Part shown: one piece after another, positions 24,635 through 33,331 of the stretch
Numbering within the stretch: position 1 is the first letter of the stretch
Layout of the letters: each line of letters opens with the position of its first letter
Source of the DNA: Planctomycetota bacterium
Lineage (GTDB): Bacteria > Planctomycetota > UBA8742 > UBA2392
Direction of reading: 5' to 3'
DNA length: 64,000 nucleotides
Assembly: GCA_016712285.1 (NCBI GenBank)
Contig: JADJRK010000001.1
Coordinates: 3,348,001-3,412,000, forward strand
The notes under the pieces: generated by a model
Told to the model about the DNA's origin: nothing
What the model saw: only the letters and a program-made list of their open reading frames with translations
The model's database searches: none
Position numbers and translations under genes: made by a program

Positions 24635-26029
24635 ATGAATCTTGACTTCGATGCCGCTATCTTCAAACGCCGCCGTGAGGCGCTGATCAAACGCATGCTA
24701 CCCGGCGTTGCCATTTTCCCAGCCGCACCCGAATACCTGCGCAACGGCGATGTGCACCACGACTACCGCCAGCACAGCGACTTCTATTACCTCACCGGCT
24801 TCGAAGAGGCGGGCGCGCTGGCCCTGATCATCAAAGAACACGGCGAGCACAGCTTCGTCCTGTTCGTGCCCAAGCGCGACAAGATGATGGAGATCTGGAA
24901 CGGCCGCCGCGCCGGCCCTGAGGGCGCCATCAAGAAGTTCGGCGCCGACGCCGCCTTCACGCTCGAAGAAATCGAAAGCAAGGTGCCCGAATACCTGCGC
25001 AACGTGCAGCGCATGTACGTGCACCTGGGCGACGAAACCCACTTCGATGAACGCGTCACCGGCTGGCTGAACCGCGTGCGCGCCATGAAACGCCAGGGCT
25101 TCAACGCACCGACCGAGCTGCACGACCCCAGCGAAATCGTGCACGAGATGCGGCTGCACAAGTCCAAAGACGACCTGCGCTATCTGCGCCGCGCCTGCGA
25201 GATCACGTCGGAAGGCCACAACGCGGGCATGCGCGCCACGCGCCCCGGCATGTTCGAGTACGAAGTGCAAGCCGAGATTGAACACGTCTTCCGCAAGCAG
25301 GGCTCGCGCCGCAACGGCTATGGCAGCATCGTGGCCGGCGGCGACAACGCCAACATCCTGCATTACCATGAGAACAACATGCAGCTCAATGATGGCGACC
25401 TGCTGCTCGTTGACGCGGGCACCGAGTTCGGCATGTACACAGCCGACATCACCCGCACCTGGCCCGTGAACGGCAAGTTCAGCGAGGCCCAGGCCGAGGT
25501 TTACAACTGGGTGCTCAAGGCGCAGCTGGCAGCGATCGACGCCTGCCGCCCCGGCAAGACTTTCCGCGACCCGCACAACATTGCCGTCGAGGTGCTGACC
25601 GAGGGCATGGTGGCGATGGGCCTGCTGACCGGCAACCCTGCCGACATCATCGCCACGCAAGCCCAGTGGGACGAAGACGTCAAGAACAAGGTGAAGAACC
25701 CCGCCAACGACGAGGCGCCGCGCACGTACCGCGAATTCTACATGCACAACACCGGCCACTGGCTTGGCATGGATGTGCACGATGTGGGCCGCTACAAGGA
25801 CGGCGACGCATGGCTGCCGCTGAAGCCCGGTTGCGTGCTGACCGTTGAGCCCGGCTTGTACATTGCCAAGGACCGCGACGACGTGCCCGAGAAGTATCGG
25901 GGCATCGGCGTGCGCATAGAAGATGACGTGCTGGTCACCGAGGGCGACCCGGACGTGCTGACCCGCGACGCGGTAAAGACGGTCGAAGACATCGAGGCAC
26001 TGATGGCTGAAGCCATGGCCAAGGCCTGA
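24635..26029 (+). CDS. pepP: Xaa-Pro aminopeptidase (M24B metallopeptidase)
   Basis: It removes the N-terminal residue from peptides with proline in second position, using a dinuclear metal site. The N-terminal creatinase-like domain (residues 1-175, 'NGDVHHDYRQHSDFYYLTGF') is typical of PepP. The C-terminal pita-bread domain holds the metal ligands: two Asp in 'LVDAGTEFGMYTADITRTWP', His in 'HNTGHWLGMDVHD', Glu in 'TVEPGLYI' and Glu in 'GVRIEDDVLV'. GGAGG (24625-24629) and TACACT (24603-24608) precede the ATG. The length, 464 aa, is normal. No signal peptide is seen, so it is cytoplasmic and probably salvages peptides. Confidence 0.93.
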   Translation: MNLDFDAAIFKRRREALIKRMLPGVAIFPAAPEYLRNGDVHHDYRQHSDFYYLTGFEEAGALALIIKEHGEHSFVLFVPKRDKMMEIWNGRRAGPEGAIKKFGADAAFTLEEIESKVPEYLRNVQRMYVHLGDETHFDERVTGWLNRVRAMKRQGFNAPTELHDPSEIVHEMRLHKSKDDLRYLRRACEITSEGHNAGMRATRPGMFEYEVQAEIEHVFRKQGSRRNGYGSIVAGGDNANILHYHENNMQLNDGDLLLVDAGTEFGMYTADITRTWPVNGKFSEAQAEVYNWVLKAQLAAIDACRPGKTFRDPHNIAVEVLTEGMVAMGLLTGNPADIIATQAQWDEDVKNKVKNPANDEAPRTYREFYMHNTGHWLGMDVHDVGRYKDGDAWLPLKPGCVLTVEPGLYIAKDRDDVPEKYRGIGVRIEDDVLVTEGDPDVLTRDAVKTVEDIEALMAEAMAKA

Positions 26030-26040
26030 GGTGCGTGGAC

Positions 26041-26147
26041 AGGGGAAGTTGGCAGGGGAAGTGAACTGCGAAGGCGGAGATGAGTTGGCAGAAGGGCGCC
26101 GCCACCGAACAGAACCCAACATTGCTCTTCCCCTGCCAACTTCCCCT
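26041..26147. repeat. 21-bp perfect inverted repeat between pepP and the HAD gene
   Basis: The left arm 26041-26061 (starting AGGGGAAGTTGGC) and the right arm 26127-26147 (ending CTTCCCCT) are perfectly complementary, 65 bases apart. Each arm contains an internal repeat of its own (AGGGGAAGT twice, period 13). It starts 12 bases after the pepP stop and ends 15 bases before the next ATG. No T-tract is present. Confidence 0.8.
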
Positions 26148-26161
26148 TCCCCTGTAACCAA

Positions 26162-26815
26162 ATGTTCAAAGCAATCCTCTGGGACATGGACGGCACACTT
26201 GTCGACACTGAGCGTGTCGTTTGGTCCGTCATGCAGCGCGCATTTGCGCAGGCCGCGCGTATCGACCTGCCCGAGGCGCTGTTCGAGTCGCTGCTGGGCC
26301 AGAGCGAGCAGGACTTCTACCGCCACATGGCGCAGCGCTATGAGTTGCCGGATGCTCAACTCACGCTGATCCGCGAGACGTTCGACGCCGCGTACATCCC
26401 GCAGCTTGCGGGCGTGGCGCCGCTGCCCGGCGCCGTTGAAAAAGTCCGCGAGTTTGCAGGCCATGCGCCGCAAGCACTGGTTACCGGCAGCAACAGCGCG
26501 CAGGCGGCGGCTGTGCTCAACGCGCTGGCACTGGCCGACTGCTTTCAGTTCACGCTGGCCTGCGACCAGTACGACAGGGGCAAGCCCGACCCGCAGCCGT
26601 ACCTGCTGGCTGCCAAGCGCCTTGGTGTTGACCCGTCAAGTTGTCTTGTGATTGAGGACAGCCCCAGCGGCGTGACTGCGGCCAAGGCGGCGGGCATGAG
26701 GGTTGTGGGCGTACACGAAGGCAACAAAGGCAAGTACCGCATCGACCACGCCGACCTTGAGCTGGCGACCCTGCTTGAGCTGGATTGGTCGGCGCTTCGG
26801 TCGCAGATGTCCTAG
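26162..26815 (+). CDS. HAD-superfamily phosphatase (beta-phosphoglucomutase/phosphoglycolate phosphatase-like)
   Basis: This is a small-molecule phosphohydrolase. Motif I is DMDGTLVDTE (residues 7-16, nucleophile Asp and acid/base Asp), motif II is 'ALVTGSN', and motifs III/IV are 'GKPDPQPY...CLVIEDSPSGVTAAKAAGM'. The helical cap between residues 16 and 90 makes it subfamily IA. The substrate cannot be told from sequence; sugar phosphates or phosphoglycolate are usual. The ATG at 26162 is 14 bases after the inverted repeat and lacks a good Shine-Dalgarno sequence. The 217-aa length is typical. A shared terminator separates it from the convergent serpin. Confidence 0.88.
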   Translation: MFKAILWDMDGTLVDTERVVWSVMQRAFAQAARIDLPEALFESLLGQSEQDFYRHMAQRYELPDAQLTLIRETFDAAYIPQLAGVAPLPGAVEKVREFAGHAPQALVTGSNSAQAAAVLNALALADCFQFTLACDQYDRGKPDPQPYLLAAKRLGVDPSSCLVIEDSPSGVTAAKAAGMRVVGVHEGNKGKYRIDHADLELATLLELDWSALRSQMS

Positions 26816-26839
26816 TCGGCGCCTATGGTTCAGAACGCG

Positions 26840-26867
26840 AACAGGCGCGCCCGAAAGCGCGCCTGTT
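26840..26867. terminator. Bidirectional terminator between the HAD and serpin genes
   Basis: AACAGGCGCGC (26840-26850) and GCGCGCCTGTT (26857-26867) pair perfectly around a CCGAAA loop. Flanking CGC/GCG can extend the stem past a bulged G, and GTTTC follows on the plus strand. Confidence 0.75.
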
Positions 26868-26879
26868 GCGTTTCTGGGC

Positions 26880-28133
26880 CTACTTGCTGTCTGGTTTGTA
26901 CACAGTGCCGACGAACATGACTGAGCCCGACTTCTCGTCGGTGATGGCCAGCAGGAACGGCTTGTCGCACGTCACGGTGAAGTTGCGGGGTGCGGCGCCG
27001 CGTTCCATCACCACTGCGGTGGCGGCTGCGGCCTCGGTGCCCTCTTCGTCCAGTTCAATCACCGCCTCGTGGATGACGCGCGAGATGAACAGCTTGCCGC
27101 GGCCGGCGGGCTGGTCTTCAAAGCCGCTGAAATCGGCTTTGCTGCCGTCAAAGGCGCTTTTCATGCCCATCTCAGGCAGATCATCCTGCAGCTCTTTCTT
27201 GAACTTCATGGCAAAGCGCGGCAGGGCAATCGTGCCCGGGCGGTGGTACGCCGCCTTGCGCAAAGCCGCGAACTTTTCGCTGGTCATGCCGCTGACTACT
27301 TCGTCGAGCGTCTTGCCTGCCTTGGGCACGATCAGCCACATGTGGACCTTGGGCTCGGTGCCGGGCACTTCGGGGTCGCCGGCGGGTCCGTAGGGCAGCG
27401 CCACAACCTGAACGTCATCGCTGTCGGTGTAACGCCACTCGCCCTTTTTGACCGAGTGCATCATCATCACGGGCTGCTTGCTGCCGTCGGCGAGAGTGAA
27501 GTCGGCTTTGGCGGTCCTTTCTTTGTCGAACTTCACGGTCCAGTCGCCCTTGAAGTAGATGGCGTTGACCAGCACGCAGACGGTGCTGGCGTCCAAATCT
27601 TCGATCAGCTTGGGAATCTTCTTTTCGGTGGCGTCACTGACCCAGGTGTTGATGCGGTCTTTGGTGCCGCTGTCGGCGAAGCTCACGGCGCTGATCTCGG
27701 CGTCGAACTCGCCCTCAACGGTGTCGGCGAACTTGCGATTGAGGTTCAGCTTGGCCGGGTCGGCCCAGATCGAGTTGCCGATTCTCAGTTTCACGTCGTC
27801 GCGCCCGGACAGCGCGTCAAGCAGCGCGCGATTGGCATCGCCGACGGCGAGCTTCTCGACGTGCATGGTCTGGTTCATCTCAGCAAGCGTATCGCCCTTG
27901 GCGCCGCGCGACGTCATCTGCAACGCCATGCCGATACTGGTGGGCGAGATGAAGGTGTTCTCGCCGTCCTTGTGAAGCCGCTTCAACAGCTCAAACCCGA
28001 ACTGGTTGTTGGCAGTCGAAAGCTCGACAGCCGCCACCGGAACAGGCTTTTCAGCGCGGACAGGCAGTGTGGCAAAGCAGGCCGCAGTCATGGCCGCAAC
28101 AGCGGCTGGTGCAAGCAGTTTCGCAATACGCAT
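26880..28133 (-). CDS. Secreted serpin-family protease inhibitor
   Basis: Serpins trap serine or cysteine proteases by inserting a cleaved loop into a beta sheet. The start at 28133 (MRIAKLLAPAAVAAMTAAC) has GGGAG upstream and a signal peptide with a possible lipobox near residue 19. The serpin core is complete: 'ENTFISPTSIGMALQMTSRGAKGDTLAEM', 'NAIYFKGDW', 'ISRVIHEAVIELDEEGTEAAAATAV' and 'CDKPFLLAI'. The hinge EEGTEAAAATA has the small residues needed for loop insertion, so inhibition is likely. The reactive loop reads VVMERGAAPR, making Arg a plausible P1 (trypsin-like target). Total length is 417 aa, normal. Confidence 0.93.
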   Translation of the reverse strand: MRIAKLLAPAAVAAMTAACFATLPVRAEKPVPVAAVELSTANNQFGFELLKRLHKDGENTFISPTSIGMALQMTSRGAKGDTLAEMNQTMHVEKLAVGDANRALLDALSGRDDVKLRIGNSIWADPAKLNLNRKFADTVEGEFDAEISAVSFADSGTKDRINTWVSDATEKKIPKLIEDLDASTVCVLVNAIYFKGDWTVKFDKERTAKADFTLADGSKQPVMMMHSVKKGEWRYTDSDDVQVVALPYGPAGDPEVPGTEPKVHMWLIVPKAGKTLDEVVSGMTSEKFAALRKAAYHRPGTIALPRFAMKFKKELQDDLPEMGMKSAFDGSKADFSGFEDQPAGRGKLFISRVIHEAVIELDEEGTEAAAATAVVMERGAAPRNFTVTCDKPFLLAITDEKSGSVMFVGTVYKPDSK

Positions 28134-28209
28134 CGTCAACTCCCGGGAAAAGGTGCCGCCATAGGACGCAAGAACCGTGGACCGGTTCCGGGAAAGTCGG
28201 GGCATCGGC

Positions 28210-29499
28210 TCATGCGTCGACAAATGGCTTGACTGCACAGGCGTCGCAAGCCCTGCGCATCGCGTCGGCTTTGCGGCCCAGTTCGCCGGTATCGCCGATT
28301 TCGCGCAGGCTATCGGCACCCTGCAACCAAAGTTCGCGGGCGCCGGCGGCGTCGCCGTTTCGCAGCTTGAACAAGGCGTAGTCGCATCTGTGGACAGCCA
28401 GCGACCATTTCGCCCCGACCTGCGCATGCGTGGCAAGCGCCTGTTGATACGCTTTCTCTGCGAGTTCCGGGCGCGCGGTGGCGGCGTACAGGCCGGCCAG
28501 GTTGCCCAGCGCAAAGCCTGCCGAACGTTGGTTGCCATACTCGTGGTGCAGCGCGATGGCTTGCCTGTAGGCATCCTCGGCGCTGTCGTACTGGCCTTGG
28601 GTGTCGAGCAAGTTGGCGAGATTGCCAAGCACAATGCCTTCAATGCGGCGGTTGCCGATCGCGCGCTGGACCACAAGCGCCTGGCGATAAGCACTTTCGG
28701 CTTCGGCGTGATTTCCGCCCTGCGAGAGTGCGGTACCCAGGTTGGCAAGCGCAACGCCCTGCCCGCGCCTGTCACCGACCTCACGCGCGATGGCGAGCGC
28801 CCTCTGATACATCTCCAGTGCCTTGTCTTGCTGCCCGGACTTCAACACCACGTTCGCCAGGTAAGTCAGGGTGCGCGACTCGTCCGAGCGCTGTCCCGTG
28901 CGGCGCTGCAGTACCAGGGCGCGCTCCAGCATCGCTCCCGACTGCTCAAGCTGCCCGATGTCCTGCAGCAACAGGCCCAGGACGCCGATGATCCTCGCCG
29001 GCTCCAGCTCAAGCCCGGCTGCTTCGGCGTCTTTGAGCGCGGCTTCAAGATGTTCGCGCCCCGGGCCGGAGCGGCCGATGGTGTGCAGCAACCAGCCCGC
29101 CGATCGTGCAGCAAGCACCCGCACTGCCGGTGGCGCGGCTGCATGCGCGGCAAGCTTTTGAAAGTACTCGATTGCGAGCACCGGGTTGGCTCGAAACTCG
29201 GCCCACGATGCCGCGCGCCACAGGTACAGCGCTTCAGCCCTCCCGAGACCGTCTACGGGCGCAGAAGCGCCGGACTGGGCTGCCTTGGCATGGAATGCAA
29301 GTTCGTCCGCGTAGGGGTCGGTGGCGTGGCGTGGCAGGGGTGTATTGGGGTCTGGCCAGTTGGGCGCCCCGCCAAACACATTCTCCAGGAGTTGCAGCGC
29401 CAATGCATGCAACGCTGCGCGGGAGCTTGGAGTCTGTAACTCGTAGGCTGCGTCACGGATCAAGCCGTGGCGAAAAAGATAGGCAAGTTCCGCGTCCAT
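28210..29499 (-). CDS. TPR protein with N-terminal AAA/STAND-type 'YLFRH' segment (429 aa)
   Basis: The start at 29499 (MDAELAYLFRHGLIRDAAY) was chosen over 29526 because TATGAT lies ten bases upstream and the paralogue at 31985 begins in the same way. The first 45 residues match the winged-helix end of STAND/AAA signalling ATPases ('AYLFRHxLIRDAAYxxxxxxxRxxLH'), but no ATPase precedes it. After a helical linker come about six 40-residue TPRs ('ALANLGTALSQGGNHAEAESAYRQAL'). It is probably a cytoplasmic scaffold that once belonged to, or partners with, a larger ATPase. Cysteines near the C-terminus (RRACDACAV) are unusual. Confidence 0.7.
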   Translation of the reverse strand: MDAELAYLFRHGLIRDAAYELQTPSSRAALHALALQLLENVFGGAPNWPDPNTPLPRHATDPYADELAFHAKAAQSGASAPVDGLGRAEALYLWRAASWAEFRANPVLAIEYFQKLAAHAAAPPAVRVLAARSAGWLLHTIGRSGPGREHLEAALKDAEAAGLELEPARIIGVLGLLLQDIGQLEQSGAMLERALVLQRRTGQRSDESRTLTYLANVVLKSGQQDKALEMYQRALAIAREVGDRRGQGVALANLGTALSQGGNHAEAESAYRQALVVQRAIGNRRIEGIVLGNLANLLDTQGQYDSAEDAYRQAIALHHEYGNQRSAGFALGNLAGLYAATARPELAEKAYQQALATHAQVGAKWSLAVHRCDYALFKLRNGDAAGARELWLQGADSLREIGDTGELGRKADAMRRACDACAVKPFVDA

Positions 29500-29549
29500 G
29501 AAGAGCGGAATCATACTGATGCTCACACTATTGCAGAAGGCCCGCCGCC

Positions 29550-29831
29550 TCAGGTGCGCCGCCCTGACAGACGGACGTGCTGCCAGGTCAGCACGCCTAC
29601 AATCGCGAGCCCGATCAACAGACCGGCGGCAAGACCCTGCGTTAGACCGAGGCCCAGACCGACGGAAACCTGGTCCATGTCGGCTGATTTTGGCAGGACT
29701 GCGCGGTAATAGTCAGGGTTGAAGTACCCCAGCGCCGCGCCGATGCCTGCCCCAACGGCTGTAAAGGCAACAGTGGTAACTGCTACGATGAACATAGCGC
29801 GCAGGAAAGTCATCGGCGTGTGGATTGCCAT
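29550..29831 (-). CDS. Small two-helix membrane protein (93 aa)
   Basis: Two hydrophobic helices (about residues 9-35 and 56-80) are separated by 'NPDYYRAVLPKSADMDQ'. The helices are rich in Gly and Ala and could oligomerise. The ATG at 29831 lies six bases after a TAGCAT -10 box, so the mRNA is probably leaderless. No family is recognised. It sits between the aconitase-family gene and the TPR gene, all on the minus strand. Confidence 0.55.
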   Translation of the reverse strand: MAIHTPMTFLRAMFIVAVTTVAFTAVGAGIGAALGYFNPDYYRAVLPKSADMDQVSVGLGLGLTQGLAAGLLIGLAIVGVLTWQHVRLSGRRT

Positions 29832-29843
29832 CCATGCATGCTA
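29829..29843 (-). promoter_or_regulatory. Leaderless promoter: TAGCAT six bases before ATG
   Basis: On the minus strand, TAGCAT (29843-29838) is followed by GCATGG and the ATG at 29831. It overlaps no gene and lies just after the aconitase-family stop at 29865. Confidence 0.5.
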
Positions 29844-29864
29844 CTTCGCAACCATCGCCGACAG

Positions 29865-31829
29865 CTACTTAAACATCCCTTCGCGGTAGGCGGTGATTTT
29901 GCCTGTGAACGCTGAGGCCGCGACTGTCAGTGGGCTTGCCAGGTACAGCTTGCCGGGGCCGCTGCGGCCGGGAAAGTTGCGGTTGATCGCGCTTACGGTG
30001 ACTTCCTCTTTGGTCTCGCTTACTCCGGGGCCGCAGCCGATGCATGCTCCGCAACCGGGGTTGATCACTTCCACGCCGGCTTTGGCAAACAATTCCGGGT
30101 AGCCGCGGCTCTGGGCGTAGCGCATGACTTCTTCGCTGCCGTACTGGATGTACATCTTGACGCCCTCAGCGACTTTCAAGCCCGCGTCCACGGCTTCTTT
30201 CACGACCTTGGCGTAATAGTCGAAGTCGTCGACTTTGCCTGCCGTGCATGAGCCTGCGTAGGCAATGTCAATTTTCACGTCCCCAAGGTCCGCAATCAGC
30301 TTGCCATAGGTCGGGTCGCCGGGCTCCGCCACCATGGGCTTGATGCCTGACAGGTCAATCGTATGCACGCCGCCGTCATACTTGCAGCCCTTGTCCGGCG
30401 TGACAGCCTTGGCCTTGAGCGCCTTGATTTGCGTATCGCTGAGCTTGCGCTGCGCCCGCAGCCACTCCCATAGTTCGTCATCGGCTTCACAGATGCCGGT
30501 CTTGGCGCTGCACTCGGTGGCCATGTTCGTGAGCGTCGCGCGCTCGTCCATGCTGATGCTGGCAAGGCCCGGGCCGCCGAATTCCATGACGCGGTTGAGC
30601 GTCTCTTCGCGCTTGGCGTAGGTGTCCAGGATGTGCAGCATCACGTCTTTGGCGGTCACGCCCGGCTGCATTTCGCCGACCAGGTTGAAGCGAATGCTTT
30701 CAGGCACCTGCACGAACGTAAACCCGGTGTAAATCAGGCCCGCGTACTCGGTGGCGCCGACGCCAAAGGCAAGCGCATTGGAGGCGCCGCCCATGCAGGT
30801 GTGGCTGTCGGTGGCCTGCACGAAATCGCCGCAGTCAATGAAGTGCTCGCGGGCGACCTGGTGACAGATGCCGGGGCTGATGCCGTTGCGCGCAGAGTAG
30901 TCGCGCACGTGGGTGTGCTTCTGGAAGACGTTCTGCATTTCGACCAGAGTGCCGATCTTGTCGGCAAACTTGGCAAAACGCGCCACGCCCTTGGCATACA
31001 GCAGGTGGTCTTCAAACACGGCAAACTTCTCGGCGTTCTGGACCGTGTAGCCGGCGCCGTACTCGCTTTCGAGAAAGTAGTGCACCTGGGCCGTGGTGAA
31101 TTCGTGGCTGTAACCCGCGTCCACTTTCACCATGACGGGGTCGCCGGGTGTTACGTACGGCTCGCCCTGGCCTTCCACCAGATGGGACGCAATCAGTTTC
31201 TCAGCCATGTTCATCGGGCGCTTGCCGCCGGTGAGCTTTGGCAGGTCCACCTTTTCATCGGCTAGCAGCTTGCTGAACGGGAACAGCCCGCCTGCCTCAA
31301 GCATGATGCGCGTGACCGGGTCATACTGCTTCGTGAACTCGCTGAGCGGCAGCTCAGCGCCCGCCTGCAACTGCTTCAGCTGCTCGTGGCTGCCCATGAG
31401 CTGGCCAAGGTTGATGTTGTTGCGTTCATGAATCGGTGCGAAGCTGGCTGCGATTACAAGCCAGATGCCGCCCCACTTTTCGGCCTGCGGCGCGGTTTCG
31501 CGCGAGCTGCCGGTGCCCTTGCGCAGGCCGCTGACGATGACTTCAAAGTTGCCGTTGATCAGCGCGTCCTGCTTGAACACGCGCTCGCCGTCTTTGTCAA
31601 ACAAGCCGGCATAGGCGTTGCGGGCAAGGTCTTCGGGCCGGTAGTCAAAGCAAACCCAGGCCGGCGTCATGGTGTCGGTGTTGATGTCGTCGAGCAGGTC
31701 TTCGACGCGCAGGTCTGACATGCGCAGATCCAGGCCCTCATAGAGCTGCTTCTTGATCAGCTCAAGGTCCTTGGTCAGGAACAGGACGCGCTTGCCCGGC
31801 GTCAGCTTAACGGTCTTTGGCAACGGCAT
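29865..31829 (-). CDS. Aconitase/isopropylmalate isomerase family hydratase with the swivel domain first
   Basis: This is a 4Fe-4S hydro-lyase. The swivel domain (LeuD-like, 'GLRKGTGSSRE', residues 101-111) comes first, and the three-domain LeuC-like catalytic part follows. The cluster ligands are visible: GSCTAGK, and CGACIGC at 593-599. 'ATDSHTCMGG' and 'NRNFPGRSGPG' are classic. AcnA and the LeuC/LeuD pair have the opposite order; AcnB has swivel first, but after a HEAT-like domain that is absent here. Substrate (citrate, isopropylmalate or homocitrate) cannot be assigned. The start at 31829 (MPLPKTVKLTPGK) gives 654 aa. There are no leuA or leuB neighbours. Confidence 0.85.
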   Translation of the reverse strand: MPLPKTVKLTPGKRVLFLTKDLELIKKQLYEGLDLRMSDLRVEDLLDDINTDTMTPAWVCFDYRPEDLARNAYAGLFDKDGERVFKQDALINGNFEVIVSGLRKGTGSSRETAPQAEKWGGIWLVIAASFAPIHERNNINLGQLMGSHEQLKQLQAGAELPLSEFTKQYDPVTRIMLEAGGLFPFSKLLADEKVDLPKLTGGKRPMNMAEKLIASHLVEGQGEPYVTPGDPVMVKVDAGYSHEFTTAQVHYFLESEYGAGYTVQNAEKFAVFEDHLLYAKGVARFAKFADKIGTLVEMQNVFQKHTHVRDYSARNGISPGICHQVAREHFIDCGDFVQATDSHTCMGGASNALAFGVGATEYAGLIYTGFTFVQVPESIRFNLVGEMQPGVTAKDVMLHILDTYAKREETLNRVMEFGGPGLASISMDERATLTNMATECSAKTGICEADDELWEWLRAQRKLSDTQIKALKAKAVTPDKGCKYDGGVHTIDLSGIKPMVAEPGDPTYGKLIADLGDVKIDIAYAGSCTAGKVDDFDYYAKVVKEAVDAGLKVAEGVKMYIQYGSEEVMRYAQSRGYPELFAKAGVEVINPGCGACIGCGPGVSETKEEVTVSAINRNFPGRSGPGKLYLASPLTVAASAFTGKITAYREGMFK

Positions 31830-31984
31830 GTTTGATCTCGCAATGGGCCGGGCGGTGGGCCGGTGTGCCCCCTGCCATCGGCATGCAACCAACAGGCACG
31901 GCCTGCGCCGTGCCCGCCATCTTTATACCAAACGCCCGGGCCGGATTCAGGCATTTCAGCCTGTTTCCGGCAATGCGACGCCAA

Positions 31985-33319
31985 TCACCGCCCAAGTTGC
32001 CGACGCACCTCGGCCAGCCGCGCCTGCACCTGCTCGGCCCGGCCGGTCTCGGTCAGCCGCTCTTGCAGGCGCGCGGCCTCTGCCAACTCGCGTTCTGCCT
32101 CTGCCAGGCGCCCTTGCGCCTGTCGAATCCAGCCCCGCAACGTGTGCGCCCGGGCGATGCCGGACAGGTTGTCCTGTTCGCGGCTGTGCCGCATGGCCTC
32201 CGCGGCATATGGCAGTGCTTCCTCGAAACGGCCGGCGTTACACAGCGCTTCTGCCAGGCTGCCGAAGGCGTCAATCAGGTGCCACACAGCCCCCTGTTCG
32301 CGCCGGGCACGCAGGACTTCGTGGTATACCTCGATTGCAGCATGGTGGTCTCCGCGGCGCGACAGTATCGCCGCCAGCAGCGCGTGCATCGCCGTCTGGT
32401 CTGGCACTCTGGCTGCGCGTGTGAACTCGGCCAGAAGCGCGCGGGCCTCGGCTTCGGCTTCGTCCAGCCGACCAAGCTCCAGCAGGCAGGTTGCGACGCC
32501 GGTGCGCGTGTCGCGTGCCTTGCTGACGTTGCCCGTCTTGAGGCTCAGGCGAATCGATTCGAAGTAGCTGGTCAGGGCCTCGGCGTGACGGCCCATGTTG
32601 GCTTCGAGCCCGCCGCGCGTGTCCAGCAAAAGCGCGCGCTCGGTGTCGTTGGCGTGCGACAGCGGCATGGCGCGGTTGATCCACTGTTGCGACTCTTCGT
32701 ATCGGCCCCGCGACATGGTGTGCAGCGCAAACGCCCGCAGTGTGGACGCGAGTTCCCCGGAATCGCCAAGTTCTTCAAGGATCGCCAGGGACTCGCGCAG
32801 GTGCGCGTCGGCAAGCTCGGATTTGCCTACCGTGGCCTCCACGGCCATCAGCGCCCTCAGCGAACGCGCCTCCTGCACACGGTCATTGGCCTGCCGGGCA
32901 AGTTCGTTCATGCGCAGGGCAATCGCCTCGGCCCGGTCCAGCCGTCCCATGCCCATAAGCGCCGAGCCCGCCCTGGCCAGGCAGTCGATGCGGGCCTTGG
33001 TAGTGGGCTGGGGCAGGTCTGCCAGGCGCAACATGTGTTCCACAAGCTCAGGGGTGGCGTCGCGCTGGGCGGCGTACCTTGCTGCGCGCTCGCGGAATGT
33101 TTTCTCGGCGGACTGGAGTTCGGACACGCTATCCATGACGGCGCCATCCTGGGCGCACATCGCATGGTCCGCAAGTTCTCCGGCGAAGGCATCGGCATCG
33201 CCGATGGCGCCGATTGCCAACCTGTGCAGCTCGCTGCGTTCTGAGGGCAAGTGCAGCGCGTACGCGGCATCGCGAACGACCGCATGGCGAAACAGGTAGG
33301 CTTGCTCGGCAGAGCTCAT
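31985..33319 (-). CDS. TPR protein with N-terminal AAA/STAND-type 'YLFRH' segment (444 aa)
   Basis: This is a paralogue of the gene at 28210. It begins MSSAEQAYLFRHAVVRDAAYAL and continues with about eight degenerate TPRs ('DAHLRESLAILEELGDSGEL', 'QQWINRAMPLSHANDTERAL', 'IEVYHEVLRARREQGAVWHL'). No ATPase or kinase domain is encoded upstream; TAGTAT at 33329-33334 (minus) sits nine bases before the ATG, so the short form is the real gene. It is likely a cytoplasmic adaptor in a signalling complex. The next gene upstream on the strand encodes a STAS protein, 13 bases away, so the two could be read together. Confidence 0.7.
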   Translation of the reverse strand: MSSAEQAYLFRHAVVRDAAYALHLPSERSELHRLAIGAIGDADAFAGELADHAMCAQDGAVMDSVSELQSAEKTFRERAARYAAQRDATPELVEHMLRLADLPQPTTKARIDCLARAGSALMGMGRLDRAEAIALRMNELARQANDRVQEARSLRALMAVEATVGKSELADAHLRESLAILEELGDSGELASTLRAFALHTMSRGRYEESQQWINRAMPLSHANDTERALLLDTRGGLEANMGRHAEALTSYFESIRLSLKTGNVSKARDTRTGVATCLLELGRLDEAEAEARALLAEFTRAARVPDQTAMHALLAAILSRRGDHHAAIEVYHEVLRARREQGAVWHLIDAFGSLAEALCNAGRFEEALPYAAEAMRHSREQDNLSGIARAHTLRGWIRQAQGRLAEAERELAEAARLQERLTETGRAEQVQARLAEVRRQLGR

Positions 33320-33331
33320 CAGCCGCGCATA

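Noticed and set aside
24698..26473. 591-codon minus-strand open frame across pepP
   Set aside because: It lies antisense to a clear M24 peptidase, has no start signal or recognisable motif, and has the composition of a shadow frame.
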